From NCBI GenBank assembly GCA_029984035.1, contig JASBYJ010000007.1, positions 1 through 64,000 on the forward strand: a DNA stretch of 64,000 nucleotides, read 5' to 3'. The position numbers and the translations under genes are program-made. Shown in pieces: positions 18,680-28,091 of the stretch. Positions within the stretch are counted from its first letter, which is position 1, and the number at the start of each line of letters is the position of its first letter. The notes under the pieces are model-generated. The model worked only from the letters and a program-made list of their open reading frames with translations. It searched no databases and was not told where the DNA came from. The DNA is from Conchiformibius sp. (GTDB taxonomy: Bacteria; Pseudomonadota; Gammaproteobacteria; Burkholderiales; Neisseriaceae).

Positions 18680-18796
18680 CAGCAGCTGCCAGACGTAGCC
18701 GGAGCTAAAGGTGGTCCGGAATTAGTTAAAGCAGCACAGAAAGCAGTTGCTCAGGTCCATTTGGTTAAGCGTCAAGATACAGATGCAGAAAGTTGA
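18680..18796 (+). pseudogene. In-frame 3' remainder of the zeta-toxin gene
   Basis: Directly after the TAA of the zeta gene the same frame stays open for 38 codons and ends at TGA 18794-18796. The encoded tail (QQLPDVAGAKGGPELVKAAQ and on) is rich in Ala, Lys and Gln and looks helical and coding-like. It has no start codon or ribosome binding site of its own. Confidence 0.6.
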
Positions 18797-19024
18797 ACAA
18801 CAAAAATCAACTACCCTATCGCATCAAAAACAACTTATGCTTTTATTGTCCGTATGTTTTCGCTATTTCTACCATCATTTTTTTCTCTGAATAATTGAGC
18901 TAATCAGTATCCGCAAAAGCCGTTTTGCGTTAAGATGCGAAAGTTTTTTATATATTTCAGCAGCGCTTTCAGGCTGCCTGAAAGAAGCAACCTTTCAACC
19001 AGTTACATCTTATTTTGAAATTTT

Positions 19025-21916
19025 ATGAACACTTCCCAACTGCGCCAAAAATTCCTGCAATTTTTTGAATCCAAAGGACACCAAATCGTCCGCTCCTCCC
19101 CGCTCGTGCCGCACGACGACCCCACCCTGCTGTTTACCAACGCCGGCATGAACCAATTCAAAGACGTGTTTCTCGGCTTTGACCAACGCCCCTACACCCG
19201 CGCCACCACCGCGCAAAAATGTGTCCGCGCCGGCGGCAAACACAACGACTTGGAAAACGTCGGCTACACCGCCCGCCACCACACCTTTTTTGAAATGATG
19301 GGCAACTTCAGCTTCGGCGACTATTTCAAACAAGATGCCATCAAATTCGCATGGGAATTCCTCACCTCCCCCGCGTGGCTGAACCTGCCCGCCGACAAAC
19401 TGCTCGCCACCGTTTACGCCGAAGACGATGAAGCCTATGCCGTGTGGCGTGATGAAATCGGGCTGCCTGAAAACCGCATCATCCGCATCGGCGACAACAA
19501 AGGCGGCCGTTACGCCTCCGACAACTTCTGGCAAATGGGTGACACCGGCCCCTGCGGGCCCTGCTCGGAAATCTTTTACGACCACGGCGACCACATCTGG
19601 GGCGGCCCGCCCGGAAGCCCCGAAGAAGACGGCGACCGTTTTATTGAAATTTGGAACTGCGTGTTTATGCAGTTCAACCGCGATGAAAACGGCACGATGA
19701 ACCTGCTTCCCAAACCCAGCGTGGACACCGGCATGGGCTTGGAACGCATGGCCGCCGTCATGCAGCATGTGAACAGCAACTATCAGATTGATTTGTTTAA
19801 AAACCTGCTCCAAGCCGCCGCCCGCGAAACCGGCGTGCCGTTCAGCGAAAACGTGCCGAGTTTGAAAGTCATCGCCGACCACATCCGCGCCTGCTCCTTC
19901 CTGATTGCGGACGGCGTGCTGCCGTCCAACGAAGGGCGCGGCTACGTTTTGCGCCGCATCATCCGCCGCGCCGTGCGGCACGGTTACAAACTCGGGCAAA
20001 AACAAGCATTTTTCTACAAACTCGTTCCCGATTTGGTGCGCGAAATGGGCGATGCCTACCCCGAATTAAAAGAGCAGCAAACCAAAATCATGGAAGCCCT
20101 GCGCGGCGAAGAAGTGCGCTTCGGCGAAACGCTGGAAAAAGGCATGAGCTTGTTTAATCAGGTTTTAAACGGCATGAAATTCCTGAAACTGGAATCGCTG
20201 CTGCCTGAAGACGGCACGGGCGCACCCCTGCTGCTGACCACCGCAGACGGCACGGAATTTGCCGCCTCCGCCCGTTTCAACGGCGGCAACAAGCAAATCA
20301 TCGTGCGCCCCCGCGCCGCAGGCAGCCTGAACGAAAGCTGCCAATTCGGTTTGCAAGACATTATTGAAAACAAAACCCTGAATGATGGCGACCGCCCGTT
20401 TGCCGATGCTTTGGAAGCCTATTTGAACGACAACATCGCCAACAGCAAACTGATTTTGTCGGGCGAGCACATTTTCAAACTCTACGACACCTACGGCTTC
20501 CCCTACGACCTCACCGCCGACATGGCACGCGAACTGGGCATTGATTTGGACGAAGACGGCTTCAACCGCGAAATGGAAGCCCAACGCGCCCGCGCCCGCG
20601 CCGCGCAAAACTTCAAAGCGGACGCGCAAGTGTCCTATCACGGCGCGGACACCGAATTTTGCGGCTACGAGAAGCGCGTGTGCGACAGCGAAATCCTTGC
20701 CCTGTATCGGGACGGCGCGGCGGTGGACGAATTGCGCGAAGGCGAACACGGCATCATCGTGCTGGCGCAAACCCCGTTTTACGCCGAAAGCGGCGGACAA
20801 GTGGGCGATGTCGGCACGATTATTGCGGCAAACGGACATTTTGAAGTGCGCGACACCCAAAAAATCAAAGCGGCGGTACACGGACATTTGGGCGCGGCGG
20901 TTTCAGGCAGCCTGAAAATTGGCGACAAAGTATCGGCGCAAGTGGACGAAAGCGTCCGCGCCGCCATCACCCGCAACCACAGCGTTACCCACCTGATGCA
21001 CCAAGCCCTGCGCGATGTGTTGGGCAGCCACGTTGAACAAAAAGGTTCGCTGCAAAACAAAGATTTGACCCGTTTTGACATTTCCCACCCCGCCCCCATC
21101 GGCGCGGACGAAATCGCCGAAGTGGAGCGCCGCGTCAATGCCGCGATTATGGCAAACGTGCCCGTCAAAATTGAAACCATGCGCCTTGAAGACGCGCAAA
21201 AAACTGGCGCGATGATGTTGTTCGGCGAAAAATACGGCGATTTTGTGCGCGTGGTAAAAATGGACGATTTTTCCACCGAATTGTGCGGCGGCACACATGT
21301 GGCGCGGACGGGCGACATCGGCGTGTTCAAAATCATCGGCGAGGGCGGCATCGCGGCGGGCGTGCGCCGTGTGGAAGCGGTGTGCGGCGAAGCGGCGTTG
21401 GCGCGGATTCAACAGCAGGAACAACTGCTTAAATCCATCATCGCCGAAGTGAAAGCGCAAACCGAAAAAGACGTGTTCGCCAAAATCCAAGCGCAGGCGG
21501 CGCATGCCAAACAGCTTGAAAAAGCCCTTGCCGCCGCCAAAAGCGAACTGGCGGCACACGCGGGCGCGAAGCTGCTCGCCAACGCGCAGGAAGTGAAAGG
21601 CGCCTTGCTGGTGGCGGCGCAGATGGACGCGGACGCGGCGGCATTGCGTAATATCGTCGGCGATTTGTGCGGGCAGTCCGACCGCGCCGTAGTCTTGCTT
21701 GCTGCCGTAAACGACGGCAAAGTGTCCTTGTGCGCAGGCGTGTCCAAGCCTTTGACCAACCAAGTGAAAGCGGGCGATTTGGTGAAATGGGCGGCGGAAC
21801 AGGTCGGCGGTAAAGGCGGCGGCCGTCCCGATTTGGCACAGGCGGGCGGCAGCGATGCGGAGAAACTGCCCGATGTGTTGGGCGGTGTAAACGCTTGGCT
21901 GGACGGTAAATTGTAA
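19025..21916 (+). CDS. alaS: Alanyl-tRNA synthetase with an internal insertion
   Basis: Charges tRNA-Ala. The class II catalytic core opens normally ([29 protein letters not shown]), followed by the editing domain with HxxxH in [14 protein letters not shown] and the distal Cys-x3-His in [13 protein letters not shown], then the C-terminal coiled coil and C-Ala domain ([15 protein letters not shown]). At 963 residues it is about 90 longer than the usual 870-880. The extra sequence lies at about residues 380-474 (20161-20448), between EKGMSLFNQ and [13 protein letters not shown], where typical enzymes run on directly. The insertion is open, in frame and contains a DUS. Codon use is visibly more GC-rich than in the DUF262 gene that follows. 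Confidence 0.97.
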   Translation: MNTSQLRQKFLQFFESKGHQIVRSSPLVPHDDPTLLFTNAGMNQFKDVFLGFDQRPYTRATTAQKCVRAGGKHNDLENVGYTARHHTFFEMMGNFSFGDYFKQDAIKFAWEFLTSPAWLNLPADKLLATVYAEDDEAYAVWRDEIGLPENRIIRIGDNKGGRYASDNFWQMGDTGPCGPCSEIFYDHGDHIWGGPPGSPEEDGDRFIEIWNCVFMQFNRDENGTMNLLPKPSVDTGMGLERMAAVMQHVNSNYQIDLFKNLLQAAARETGVPFSENVPSLKVIADHIRACSFLIADGVLPSNEGRGYVLRRIIRRAVRHGYKLGQKQAFFYKLVPDLVREMGDAYPELKEQQTKIMEALRGEEVRFGETLEKGMSLFNQVLNGMKFLKLESLLPEDGTGAPLLLTTADGTEFAASARFNGGNKQIIVRPRAAGSLNESCQFGLQDIIENKTLNDGDRPFADALEAYLNDNIANSKLILSGEHIFKLYDTYGFPYDLTADMARELGIDLDEDGFNREMEAQRARARAAQNFKADAQVSYHGADTEFCGYEKRVCDSEILALYRDGAAVDELREGEHGIIVLAQTPFYAESGGQVGDVGTIIAANGHFEVRDTQKIKAAVHGHLGAAVSGSLKIGDKVSAQVDESVRAAITRNHSVTHLMHQALRDVLGSHVEQKGSLQNKDLTRFDISHPAPIGADEIAEVERRVNAAIMANVPVKIETMRLEDAQKTGAMMLFGEKYGDFVRVVKMDDFSTELCGGTHVARTGDIGVFKIIGEGGIAAGVRRVEAVCGEAALARIQQQEQLLKSIIAEVKAQTEKDVFAKIQAQAAHAKQLEKALAAAKSELAAHAGAKLLANAQEVKGALLVAAQMDADAAALRNIVGDLCGQSDRAVVLLAAVNDGKVSLCAGVSKPLTNQVKAGDLVKWAAEQVGGKGGGRPDLAQAGGSDAEKLPDVLGGVNAWLDGKL

Positions 21917-21924
21917 AAAAGTGC

Positions 21925-21968
21925 AGGCTGCCTGAAAACGGGTTTTCGGTTTCAGGCAGCCTGAAATT
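21925..21968 (+). terminator. Inverted DUS pair, terminator of alaS
   Basis: AGGCTGCCTGAA (21925-21936) and TTCAGGCAGCCT (21951-21962) are followed by GAAATTTTTG, giving a hairpin with a T run 9 bp after the alaS stop. Confidence 0.8.
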
Positions 21969-22003
21969 TTTGTTGAATACCGCCTGTTGCAAAGGGAAAT
22001 GAA

Positions 22004-23806
22004 ATGTCCAAATATTCCGTTAATCAATATAATGTTGAAAACATTCTGACTTGGATAAACACGGGCGAAATCGCCATTCCCGAAATCCAACGCCCGTTTG
22101 TGTGGACGGCCAGCAAAGTCCGTGATTTGATGGATTCTCTATATAAAGGCTATCCTGTCGGCTACATCATTACTTGGCGCAATCCCGATGTGCGCTTGAA
22201 AGACGGCAGTACCGCTTTCGGCAAACGTGTGCTGATTGACGGCCAACAGCGCATTACCGCACTGACCGCCGCCGTGTCCGGACAAACCGTCCTAAACAAA
22301 AATTATCAAAACATACGCATCAAAATTGCTTACAACCCTTTGGCAAAAGACGGAGAATCCGCCTTTGAAGTGTGCAATACCGCCATTGAGCGTAATCCCA
22401 AATGGATAAACGACATTGCTCCGCTTTTAAACGGCAGCCTTTCCCCGCGTGATGCGCGTTTGGCGTATTTGACGGCCAACCCCGAAGCCGATGAAAATAT
22501 TGTGGAAGAAAAAATCAACCAGTTATCGGCAATCAAAAACCGTCCCATCGGCATCATTGAACTGAATTCCGATTTGGACATCAACACCGTTACCGAAATT
22601 TTTATCCGCATCAATCAAAAAGGCGTGGTTTTGAGCAGTGCCGATTTCGTGATGTCCAAAATTGCCGCAGACGAGCAATACGGCGGCAACCGTTTACGCA
22701 AAATGATTGATTATTTTTGCCATCTGCTCAACGACAGCGACTTTTCCCAAGCGGTTGAGAAAAACGATGCCGACTTTGCCTCCTCCGATGATTACCGTCA
22801 AATCAAGTGGATTGCCGGTAAAAACGAAGTATTGTACCGCCCTGATTATGTGGACGTTTTGCGCTGCGCCTACACGTTTGCGTTCAAACGTGGCAAATTC
22901 GGCGATTTGGTAGCATTGCTGTCGGGGCGCGATTTCAAAAACCGTACCAACGAGGAAAGCATCGCGCAAGAAAGTTACCAAACCTTGCGCTACGGTTTGG
23001 AGTGCTTTTTCAAGCAAAGCAACTACGAGCGTTTTCTGACTGTGGTGCGCTCGGCAGGCTTTGTGGATAAAAAATTACTCAACTCGCAAAACAGTTTGAA
23101 CATGGCTTATGCCGTGTATCTGCATTTGAAAGAACGCAACACCGGCGAACACCAAATCCAACAATGGGTGAAAAAATGGCTGGTGATGTCGTTATTGACT
23201 GGGCGTTATTCCGGCTCTTCCGAAACCGCCATTGAGCGCGATATTCAACACATTCACGAAAAAGGCGTGGCGGAATGCTTGGCACAAATTGAGCTGGCGG
23301 AACTTAACGAAGGTTTTTGGACACACAAACTGGTCAGCCAACTGGATTCTTCCAGCCCCGTGAACAGCGCGTATCTGTGTTATTTGGCGGCGCAATGCAA
23401 AAACAACGAAACCGTTTTCCTGTCGGACAGCGTTACCGTCCGCGACTTACTGGCGGCACGCGGCGATGAACATCATCTGTTTCCCAAAAACCATTTGGGC
23501 AGTCATGGTTACAAAAGAAGCGATTACAACCAAGTGGCCAATTTTGTCTTTACCGAACAGCAAACCAATATCCGCTTGGGCGACAAGCCGCCTGCCGAAT
23601 ATTTTGCGGCAGCCTTCGCCGATATGAAAAGCGGCGGCAAGCATTACACTTCTCTGTCTTCGGAAGAAGCTTGGCAAAAAAATTTGACCGAGAATTGTAT
23701 TCCCGAATCATGGCGGGATTTCCATCATGAAAACTATTCCGAATTTTTAATCCAACGGCGCAAATTGATGGCGGAAAAAATCAAAGCCTATTATTGTGCC
23801 TTATGA
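22004..23806 (+). CDS. DUF262 / HNH-type nuclease domain protein (GmrSD-like, defence candidate)
   Basis: 600 residues. The N-terminal DUF262 region has IPEIQRPFVWTASKVRDLMD (about 25-44), the family motif DGQQRITAL (about 81-89, ParB-like nucleotide-binding fold) and IFIRINQKGVVLSS (about 200). The C-terminal part (about 485-530) carries DEHHLFPKNHL followed by QVANFVFTEQQTNIRLGD, an H-H-P...N...N pattern like DUF1524/HNH nucleases. Proteins with this order include the type IV modification-dependent enzyme GmrSD and the phosphorothioate-sensing SspE. No partner restriction, methylase or Dnd/Ssp gene is nearby, so it would act alone. It sits between alaS and waaF, each separated by a DUS. Anti-phage function is inference from the family. 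Confidence 0.85.
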   Translation: MSKYSVNQYNVENILTWINTGEIAIPEIQRPFVWTASKVRDLMDSLYKGYPVGYIITWRNPDVRLKDGSTAFGKRVLIDGQQRITALTAAVSGQTVLNKNYQNIRIKIAYNPLAKDGESAFEVCNTAIERNPKWINDIAPLLNGSLSPRDARLAYLTANPEADENIVEEKINQLSAIKNRPIGIIELNSDLDINTVTEIFIRINQKGVVLSSADFVMSKIAADEQYGGNRLRKMIDYFCHLLNDSDFSQAVEKNDADFASSDDYRQIKWIAGKNEVLYRPDYVDVLRCAYTFAFKRGKFGDLVALLSGRDFKNRTNEESIAQESYQTLRYGLECFFKQSNYERFLTVVRSAGFVDKKLLNSQNSLNMAYAVYLHLKERNTGEHQIQQWVKKWLVMSLLTGRYSGSSETAIERDIQHIHEKGVAECLAQIELAELNEGFWTHKLVSQLDSSSPVNSAYLCYLAAQCKNNETVFLSDSVTVRDLLAARGDEHHLFPKNHLGSHGYKRSDYNQVANFVFTEQQTNIRLGDKPPAEYFAAAFADMKSGGKHYTSLSSEEAWQKNLTENCIPESWRDFHHENYSEFLIQRRKLMAEKIKAYYCAL

Positions 23807-23844
23807 TTTCAGGCAGCCTGAAAATATCAACACTTTAAAACACC

Positions 23845-24864
23845 ATGTCTGAAAAAATCCTGATTATTTCCCCTTCTTGGATAGGTGATTGCGTTATGAC
23901 GCAACCCCTTCTGCGCCGCCTGCACGAACTGCACCCGCATTGCGCCATCGACATATTCGCACCCAAATGGTCGCAAGCCGTTTACCGGCGTATGCCTGAA
24001 GTTGCTGATATTTTAGACAACCCTTTCGGACATGGCGCCCTGCGATTAAAGCAACGCTGGCGTATCGGCCGTGAACTCGGCAAACGTGGTTACACGCAAG
24101 TCATCGTATTACCCGGTTCACTCAAATCCGCCCTTATCGCCTTTGCCAGCGGCATTAAAAAGCGTACCGGCTATGTCGGCGAAAGTCGCTATTTTCTGCT
24201 GAATGATATACGCAAGCTGGATAAAGTGGCATTACCGCTAATGGTGGACCGCTACACCGCATTGGCGCATTCCGAGCAGGCAGGTTTCCAAACTCCTTCA
24301 TCGCAGCCACGCTTTACCATTCAGGCGGCCTCACAAGCAGCGGCTCTAAACAAACACGCGCTTAATACCGACTTACCCGTTATTGCTTTTTGCCCCGGCG
24401 CGGAATACGGTGTAGCCAAACGTTGGCCAACCGCACACTTTGCCGTACTCGCACGCCATTATGCTGCCCAAGGTAAACAGATTTGGCTGTTCGGTTCGCA
24501 AAAAGATTTTGATATTGCGGAAGAAATCCAAAAGCAAAGCGGTAACGTATGTATCAATTTATGCGGTAAAACCGACCTGTCTGAAGCCATAGACCTGCTT
24601 GCATGCGCAGAAACCGTATTTTGTAACGACAGCGGATTAATGCACATTGCCGCAGCACTCGGCAAAAATATGGTTGCTTTATACGGCTCATCCAGCCCCG
24701 ACCATACGCCGCCGCTGTCTGAACATGCCGCTATTGCGTCTCTACATCTCAAATGCAGCCCCTGTTTCAAACGCGAATGCCCGCTCGGACACACCGACTG
24801 CCTCAATAAATTACTGCCCGAACAAGTTATCCGATTGGCCGAACGGAATACATCTCTCATCTGA
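23845..24864 (+). CDS. waaF: Lipooligosaccharide heptosyltransferase II
   Basis: Adds the second heptose of the LOS inner core from ADP-heptose at the cytoplasmic face of the inner membrane. GT-B fold of family GT9. 339 residues, normal. Conserved features: PSWIGDCVMTQPLLRRL at the start, PGSLKSALIAF, CPGAEYGVAKRWP, and FCNDSGLMHIAAALG followed by YGSSSPDHTPPL, the donor-binding end. The C-terminal SPCFKRECPLGHTDCL cysteine cluster is typical of WaaF. Preceded by a DUS in the 38-bp gap after the DUF262 gene. Confidence 0.95.
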   Translation: MSEKILIISPSWIGDCVMTQPLLRRLHELHPHCAIDIFAPKWSQAVYRRMPEVADILDNPFGHGALRLKQRWRIGRELGKRGYTQVIVLPGSLKSALIAFASGIKKRTGYVGESRYFLLNDIRKLDKVALPLMVDRYTALAHSEQAGFQTPSSQPRFTIQAASQAAALNKHALNTDLPVIAFCPGAEYGVAKRWPTAHFAVLARHYAAQGKQIWLFGSQKDFDIAEEIQKQSGNVCINLCGKTDLSEAIDLLACAETVFCNDSGLMHIAAALGKNMVALYGSSSPDHTPPLSEHAAIASLHLKCSPCFKRECPLGHTDCLNKLLPEQVIRLAERNTSLI

Positions 24865-24888
24865 ATGCTTCAGGCAGCCTGAAAATAG

Positions 24889-24957
24889 AAAATCTCCCAA
24901 AATCCATACTCAGATAACACACGTAGTTTGAATATGGATTTTGGGAGATTTTTTTCA
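24889..24957 (+). terminator. Long-stem terminator-like inverted repeat after waaF
   Basis: A perfect 20-bp stem (AAAATCTCCCAAAATCCATA and its complement, 24889-24908 and 24933-24952) with a 24-nt loop, followed by T residues. The stem is longer than a usual terminator, so a small mobile palindrome that doubles as terminator is possible. Confidence 0.7.
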
Positions 24958-25111
24958 GGGCGGAATTTTATTTGGATGTCGCTGCAATCAACTTCGTAGT
25001 TAAGGTCATTATAATAGTTCTAAACCGTTACTTTGCCTATTTTGGTAGAAAAAACAAATATGTTATATTTTTGATTGCCCAATATGTTGGGCAGACCCAT
25101 AAAAATCCTGC

Positions 25112-25655
25112 CTACACATGGAGACATTCATTGACATATCCCTCGGCAATATAACGGCCTTGTTTCTTAATATAAAACTTTGCACCGTTTTGGGTAATTC
25201 TGGCTCTCCTATTTTCAAAATAGTTAGCGAAGTCGTATTAAATTGGAATAACTACCTTGCCGGTTTTATCGACAAAAACCATATTTGCTGTTTTTCTCAA
25301 CTTTCGCCAAGCCTTTCAGAGAAGTTACCAACAGAATTGTATTGAATTGGAGTGCTTATTTTGCCTGCTTTATTGATATGGCCATGTTTACCGTTTTCCC
25401 AACTGTCGCAAAACCTTTCGAGAAGTCATATGCGCCATCATAATTGGAAATTGGAACGACTTATCTTGCCGTATTTATTGATAAAACCCCATTTGCGGTT
25501 TTTCTCAACATGCGACAAACCTTCTCGCAAACATGTGACAGTATCGCCGCTTAGCTGCGGTATCACGCAACGTTTTGCTGCAATCTGTGCTAACACCAAT
25601 GCGCCTGTTGCCGCTGTTGTCAGGCACAGTTTACGGATAGGATGGTTTTCATCAT
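25112..25655 (-). pseudogene. Decayed WG-repeat protein gene
   Basis: On the minus strand several frames give pieces of one protein: a signal peptide (IRKLCLTTAATGALVLAQIA), then WG-type repeats (VEKNRKWGFINKYGKI, GKHGHINKAGKISTPIQY, NSKYGFVDKTGKVVIPI) and a tail ending YIAEGYVNECLHV at TAG 25112. Joining them requires a 4-base deletion next to the probable start (ATGATG at 25650-25655, where CTAT is extra), at least four single-base shifts and an in-frame TAA. The lesions are spread along the gene, so it is an old pseudogene. WG-repeat proteins are often secreted and of unknown function. Confidence 0.8.
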
Positions 25656-25824
25656 AAATAATTGTTTGATAAGAAATTGTCATCTTCACCATATTTCGCC
25701 GCAATAGTATTGAACTCATTACAGCGAGATGCTGAATAGCATGGATATGGAGTTTTATCAATTTTGTCGGTTTTGTTGCAAATGCCGACAGGCGCGGGAT
25801 TGCCCACGCCTGTTTTGGCCTTCG

Positions 25825-25851
25825 CGCTGCCTGAAACGTTTTCAGGCAGCG
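25825..25851 (-). terminator. Inverted DUS-type pair after prpF
   Basis: CGCTGCCTGAAA and TTTCAGGCAGCG face each other immediately after the prpF stop codon. The first base of each uptake sequence differs from the common form (CG instead of AG). Confidence 0.6.
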
Positions 25852-25852
25852 T

Positions 25853-27028
25853 TCAAACTTCCAAACAATCTTCCGGCACGCGCACCGCGCCCTCCATAAT
25901 CACCCGTGCGCTGCGGCTCATCACCGCTTTGGCCGCCCGCCATTTGCCGTCCGCGCCCTGTTCGGCGGACGCGCCCACGCGCAAAGTGCCGGACGGGTGG
26001 CCGAAACGCACCGCCGCCCGCGTGCCGCCGCCTGCCGCCGCATTCACCAGCGTGCCGGGAACGGCGGCCGCAGTCGCAATCGCCACCGAAGCCGTCCCCA
26101 TCATGGCGTGGTGCAGCTTGCCCATGCTCATTGCGCGAACCAGCAAATCGGTGTCGGCGGCGGAAACGGCCTTGCCGCTTGAAGCGGTGTAGTCCTGCGG
26201 CGGCGCGACCCACGCGATTTTCGGCGTGTGGGCGCGGGTGGCGGCTTCCGACAAGTCTTTGATTAAGCCCATTTTTAATGCGCCGTGTGCGCGGATGGTT
26301 TCCAATTTTTCCAACTCGGCGGCGTTGCTGTTGATGTCGTCCTGCAACTCGGTGCCGGTGTAGCCCAAATCCGCCGCGTTCACGAAAATGGTGGGAATGC
26401 CGGCGTTGATGAGCGTGGCTTTCAGGCAGCCCAGTTCGGGAACGGACAATTCGTCCACCAAATTGCCGGTGGGGAACATATCGCCCTCGCCGTCCGCCGG
26501 GTCTAAAAATTCAATCACCACTTCGGCGGCGGGAAAGGTTACGCCGTCCAGCTCAAAACTGCCCGTTTCTTGCACTTGTCCATCGGTGATAGGCACATGG
26601 GCGATGATGGTTTTGCGAATGTTTTGTTGCCAAATTTTAACTTCACAAATGCCGTTATCAGGAATTTTGGCTTTATCCACCAAGCCGTTCATAATGGCAA
26701 ATGAGCCAACGGCGGCGGTGAGATTGCCACAGTTGCCCGACCAGTCAATCATCGGTTTGTCAATCGCCACTTGTCCAAACAGATAATTGACATCGTGGTC
26801 GGCTTGGTCTGACTTGGATAAAATCACCACTTTGGACGTGCTTGATGAGCCGTTACCCAGTCCGTCAATCTGTTTGCCGTAAGGGTCGGGACTGCCGACA
26901 ACACGCAGTAAAAAGTTATCCCGCGCAGCTCCTGCCGTTTGGCAGGGTTCGGGCAGGTCGGAAAGTTTGAAAAACGTACCTTTGGACGTGCCGCCGCGCA
27001 TGTAGGTGGCTTTGGCCGATATTTGCAT
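25853..27028 (-). CDS. prpF: 2-methylaconitate cis-trans isomerase PrpF
   Basis: Works with AcnD in the 2-methylcitrate cycle, isomerising the 2-methylaconitate made by AcnD. 391 residues, diaminopimelate-epimerase-like fold. Key features: the N-terminal RGGTSKGTFF (about 12-21), WSGNCGNLTAAVGSFA near residue 105 with its cysteine, and the C-terminal half with SMGKLHHAMMGTASVAIATA and GTRAAVRFGHPSGTL. It ends the prp block; a cation transporter gene separates it from acnD. GC-rich like acnD, prpC and prpB. Confidence 0.95.
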   Translation of the reverse strand: MQISAKATYMRGGTSKGTFFKLSDLPEPCQTAGAARDNFLLRVVGSPDPYGKQIDGLGNGSSSTSKVVILSKSDQADHDVNYLFGQVAIDKPMIDWSGNCGNLTAAVGSFAIMNGLVDKAKIPDNGICEVKIWQQNIRKTIIAHVPITDGQVQETGSFELDGVTFPAAEVVIEFLDPADGEGDMFPTGNLVDELSVPELGCLKATLINAGIPTIFVNAADLGYTGTELQDDINSNAAELEKLETIRAHGALKMGLIKDLSEAATRAHTPKIAWVAPPQDYTASSGKAVSAADTDLLVRAMSMGKLHHAMMGTASVAIATAAAVPGTLVNAAAGGGTRAAVRFGHPSGTLRVGASAEQGADGKWRAAKAVMSRSARVIMEGAVRVPEDCLEV

Positions 27029-27069
27029 AAAAACTCCTTTGCTAAAACTCCTTTGCTGGTGAAATGAAA

Positions 27070-27870
27070 TTATTTTGCCAATTTTAAAATATTTCTGGCA
27101 CCAAATAATACAATGACAAAGACAATCATGCCAATGATTAAATCAGGATAGCTAGAATGAGTCAATAACGTCAATGCTCCCGCCGCTATCACACCGATAT
27201 TGATGATAATGTCATTGGATGTAAAAATCATGCTGGCTTTGATATGGGCTTCTTTATTTTGATTTTTGCTCAGTAGATATAAGCACAGCCAGTTTGCAAT
27301 CAATGCCAAAAATGCCGTGCCAATCATCAGTTGATAATTGGGCAGCTGCTCAGCACCGATAAAACGCCTAATCACTTCTATCACCCCAAATAACGCCAAT
27401 ATTATCTGCGTTATCCCCGCCAAAAATGCCACACGTTTTTTATACGCCAGCGTCATACCAATGGCTGATAGCGCCAATATATAGACAAAGCTGTCCGCCA
27501 GCATATCTAAACTATCAGCAATCAGCCCCATAGAATTAGCAAAAATACCAACCGAACACTCTATGATAAAAAACACAAAGTTAATCATGAGCACTTGATA
27601 TAATAATCTTTTTTCTAAGCGCTCATCAGGCTTATTAAACACTATCTTATCAACAATCACTTCGGTGGAAATGATATGACTATCAAAATTAAGCGGTTCA
27701 AGTACTTGTAAAATCGTTGTATCTTGATTATCGTGATAGACGGTTAAGCACCGCCCAGCAATATCAAACTGTAATTCATAAATATCAGATACATCTTTTA
27801 AACGCATGCGAATGAGTTGCTCTTCGGACGGGCAGTCCATTTTGGCAATGTTAAAAATGGTCTTTTTCAT
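27070..27870 (-). CDS. Cation efflux (CDF-type) membrane protein with HMA-like N-terminus
   Basis: 266 residues. The first 80 residues resemble a heavy-metal-associated domain reduced to one cysteine (AKMDCPSEEQLIRMRL). Then come about five to six membrane helices, beginning LYQVLMINFVFFIIECSVG, with a CDF-like metal motif LIADSLDMLADSFVY (DxxxD) and a later SNDIIINIGV. This suggests a divalent metal exporter; the metal cannot be told. The gene is much more AT-rich than prpF and acnD on either side and abuts a prpF-like fragment, so it looks inserted into the propionate block. Confidence 0.8.
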   Translation of the reverse strand: MKKTIFNIAKMDCPSEEQLIRMRLKDVSDIYELQFDIAGRCLTVYHDNQDTTILQVLEPLNFDSHIISTEVIVDKIVFNKPDERLEKRLLYQVLMINFVFFIIECSVGIFANSMGLIADSLDMLADSFVYILALSAIGMTLAYKKRVAFLAGITQIILALFGVIEVIRRFIGAEQLPNYQLMIGTAFLALIANWLCLYLLSKNQNKEAHIKASMIFTSNDIIINIGVIAAGALTLLTHSSYPDLIIGMIVFVIVLFGARNILKLAK

Positions 27871-27891
27871 CTATTTAGTGCCTTGTTTTGA

Positions 27892-28029
27892 TTAGGTTGG
27901 CTCAAATAAATCTGTGTTTATATTGCTGCTTGGTAATTTTTGGATGGTTTGAGTAAATTGATTAGGTCCAAATTTACCTTTGGAAGTACCGCCGCGATAA
28001 TAGACGGCGGGGATTTTGATTTGTTTCAT
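27892..28029 (-). pseudogene. Truncated prpF-like N-terminal fragment
   Basis: A 45-codon minus-strand reading frame starts MKQIKIPAVYYRGGTSKGKF and stops at TAA 27892. RGGTSKG is the N-terminal signature of PrpF (compare RGGTSKGTFF in the intact gene 900 bp downstream). The rest (QKLPSSNINTDLFEPT) has no PrpF similarity I can see. It is best read as the 5' stub of a second prpF-family gene whose remainder was lost when the cation transporter gene came in. Confidence 0.75.
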
Positions 28030-28091
28030 GGTTTTTGTCGTTGCTTTGTTTTTAAAAAAGAAAATTTTCAGGCAGCCTGAAAACGGTATTT

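Noticed and set aside
20903-22090. 395-codon ORF opposite the 3' part of alaS
   Set aside because: Shadow frame; alaS motifs on the plus strand are unambiguous.
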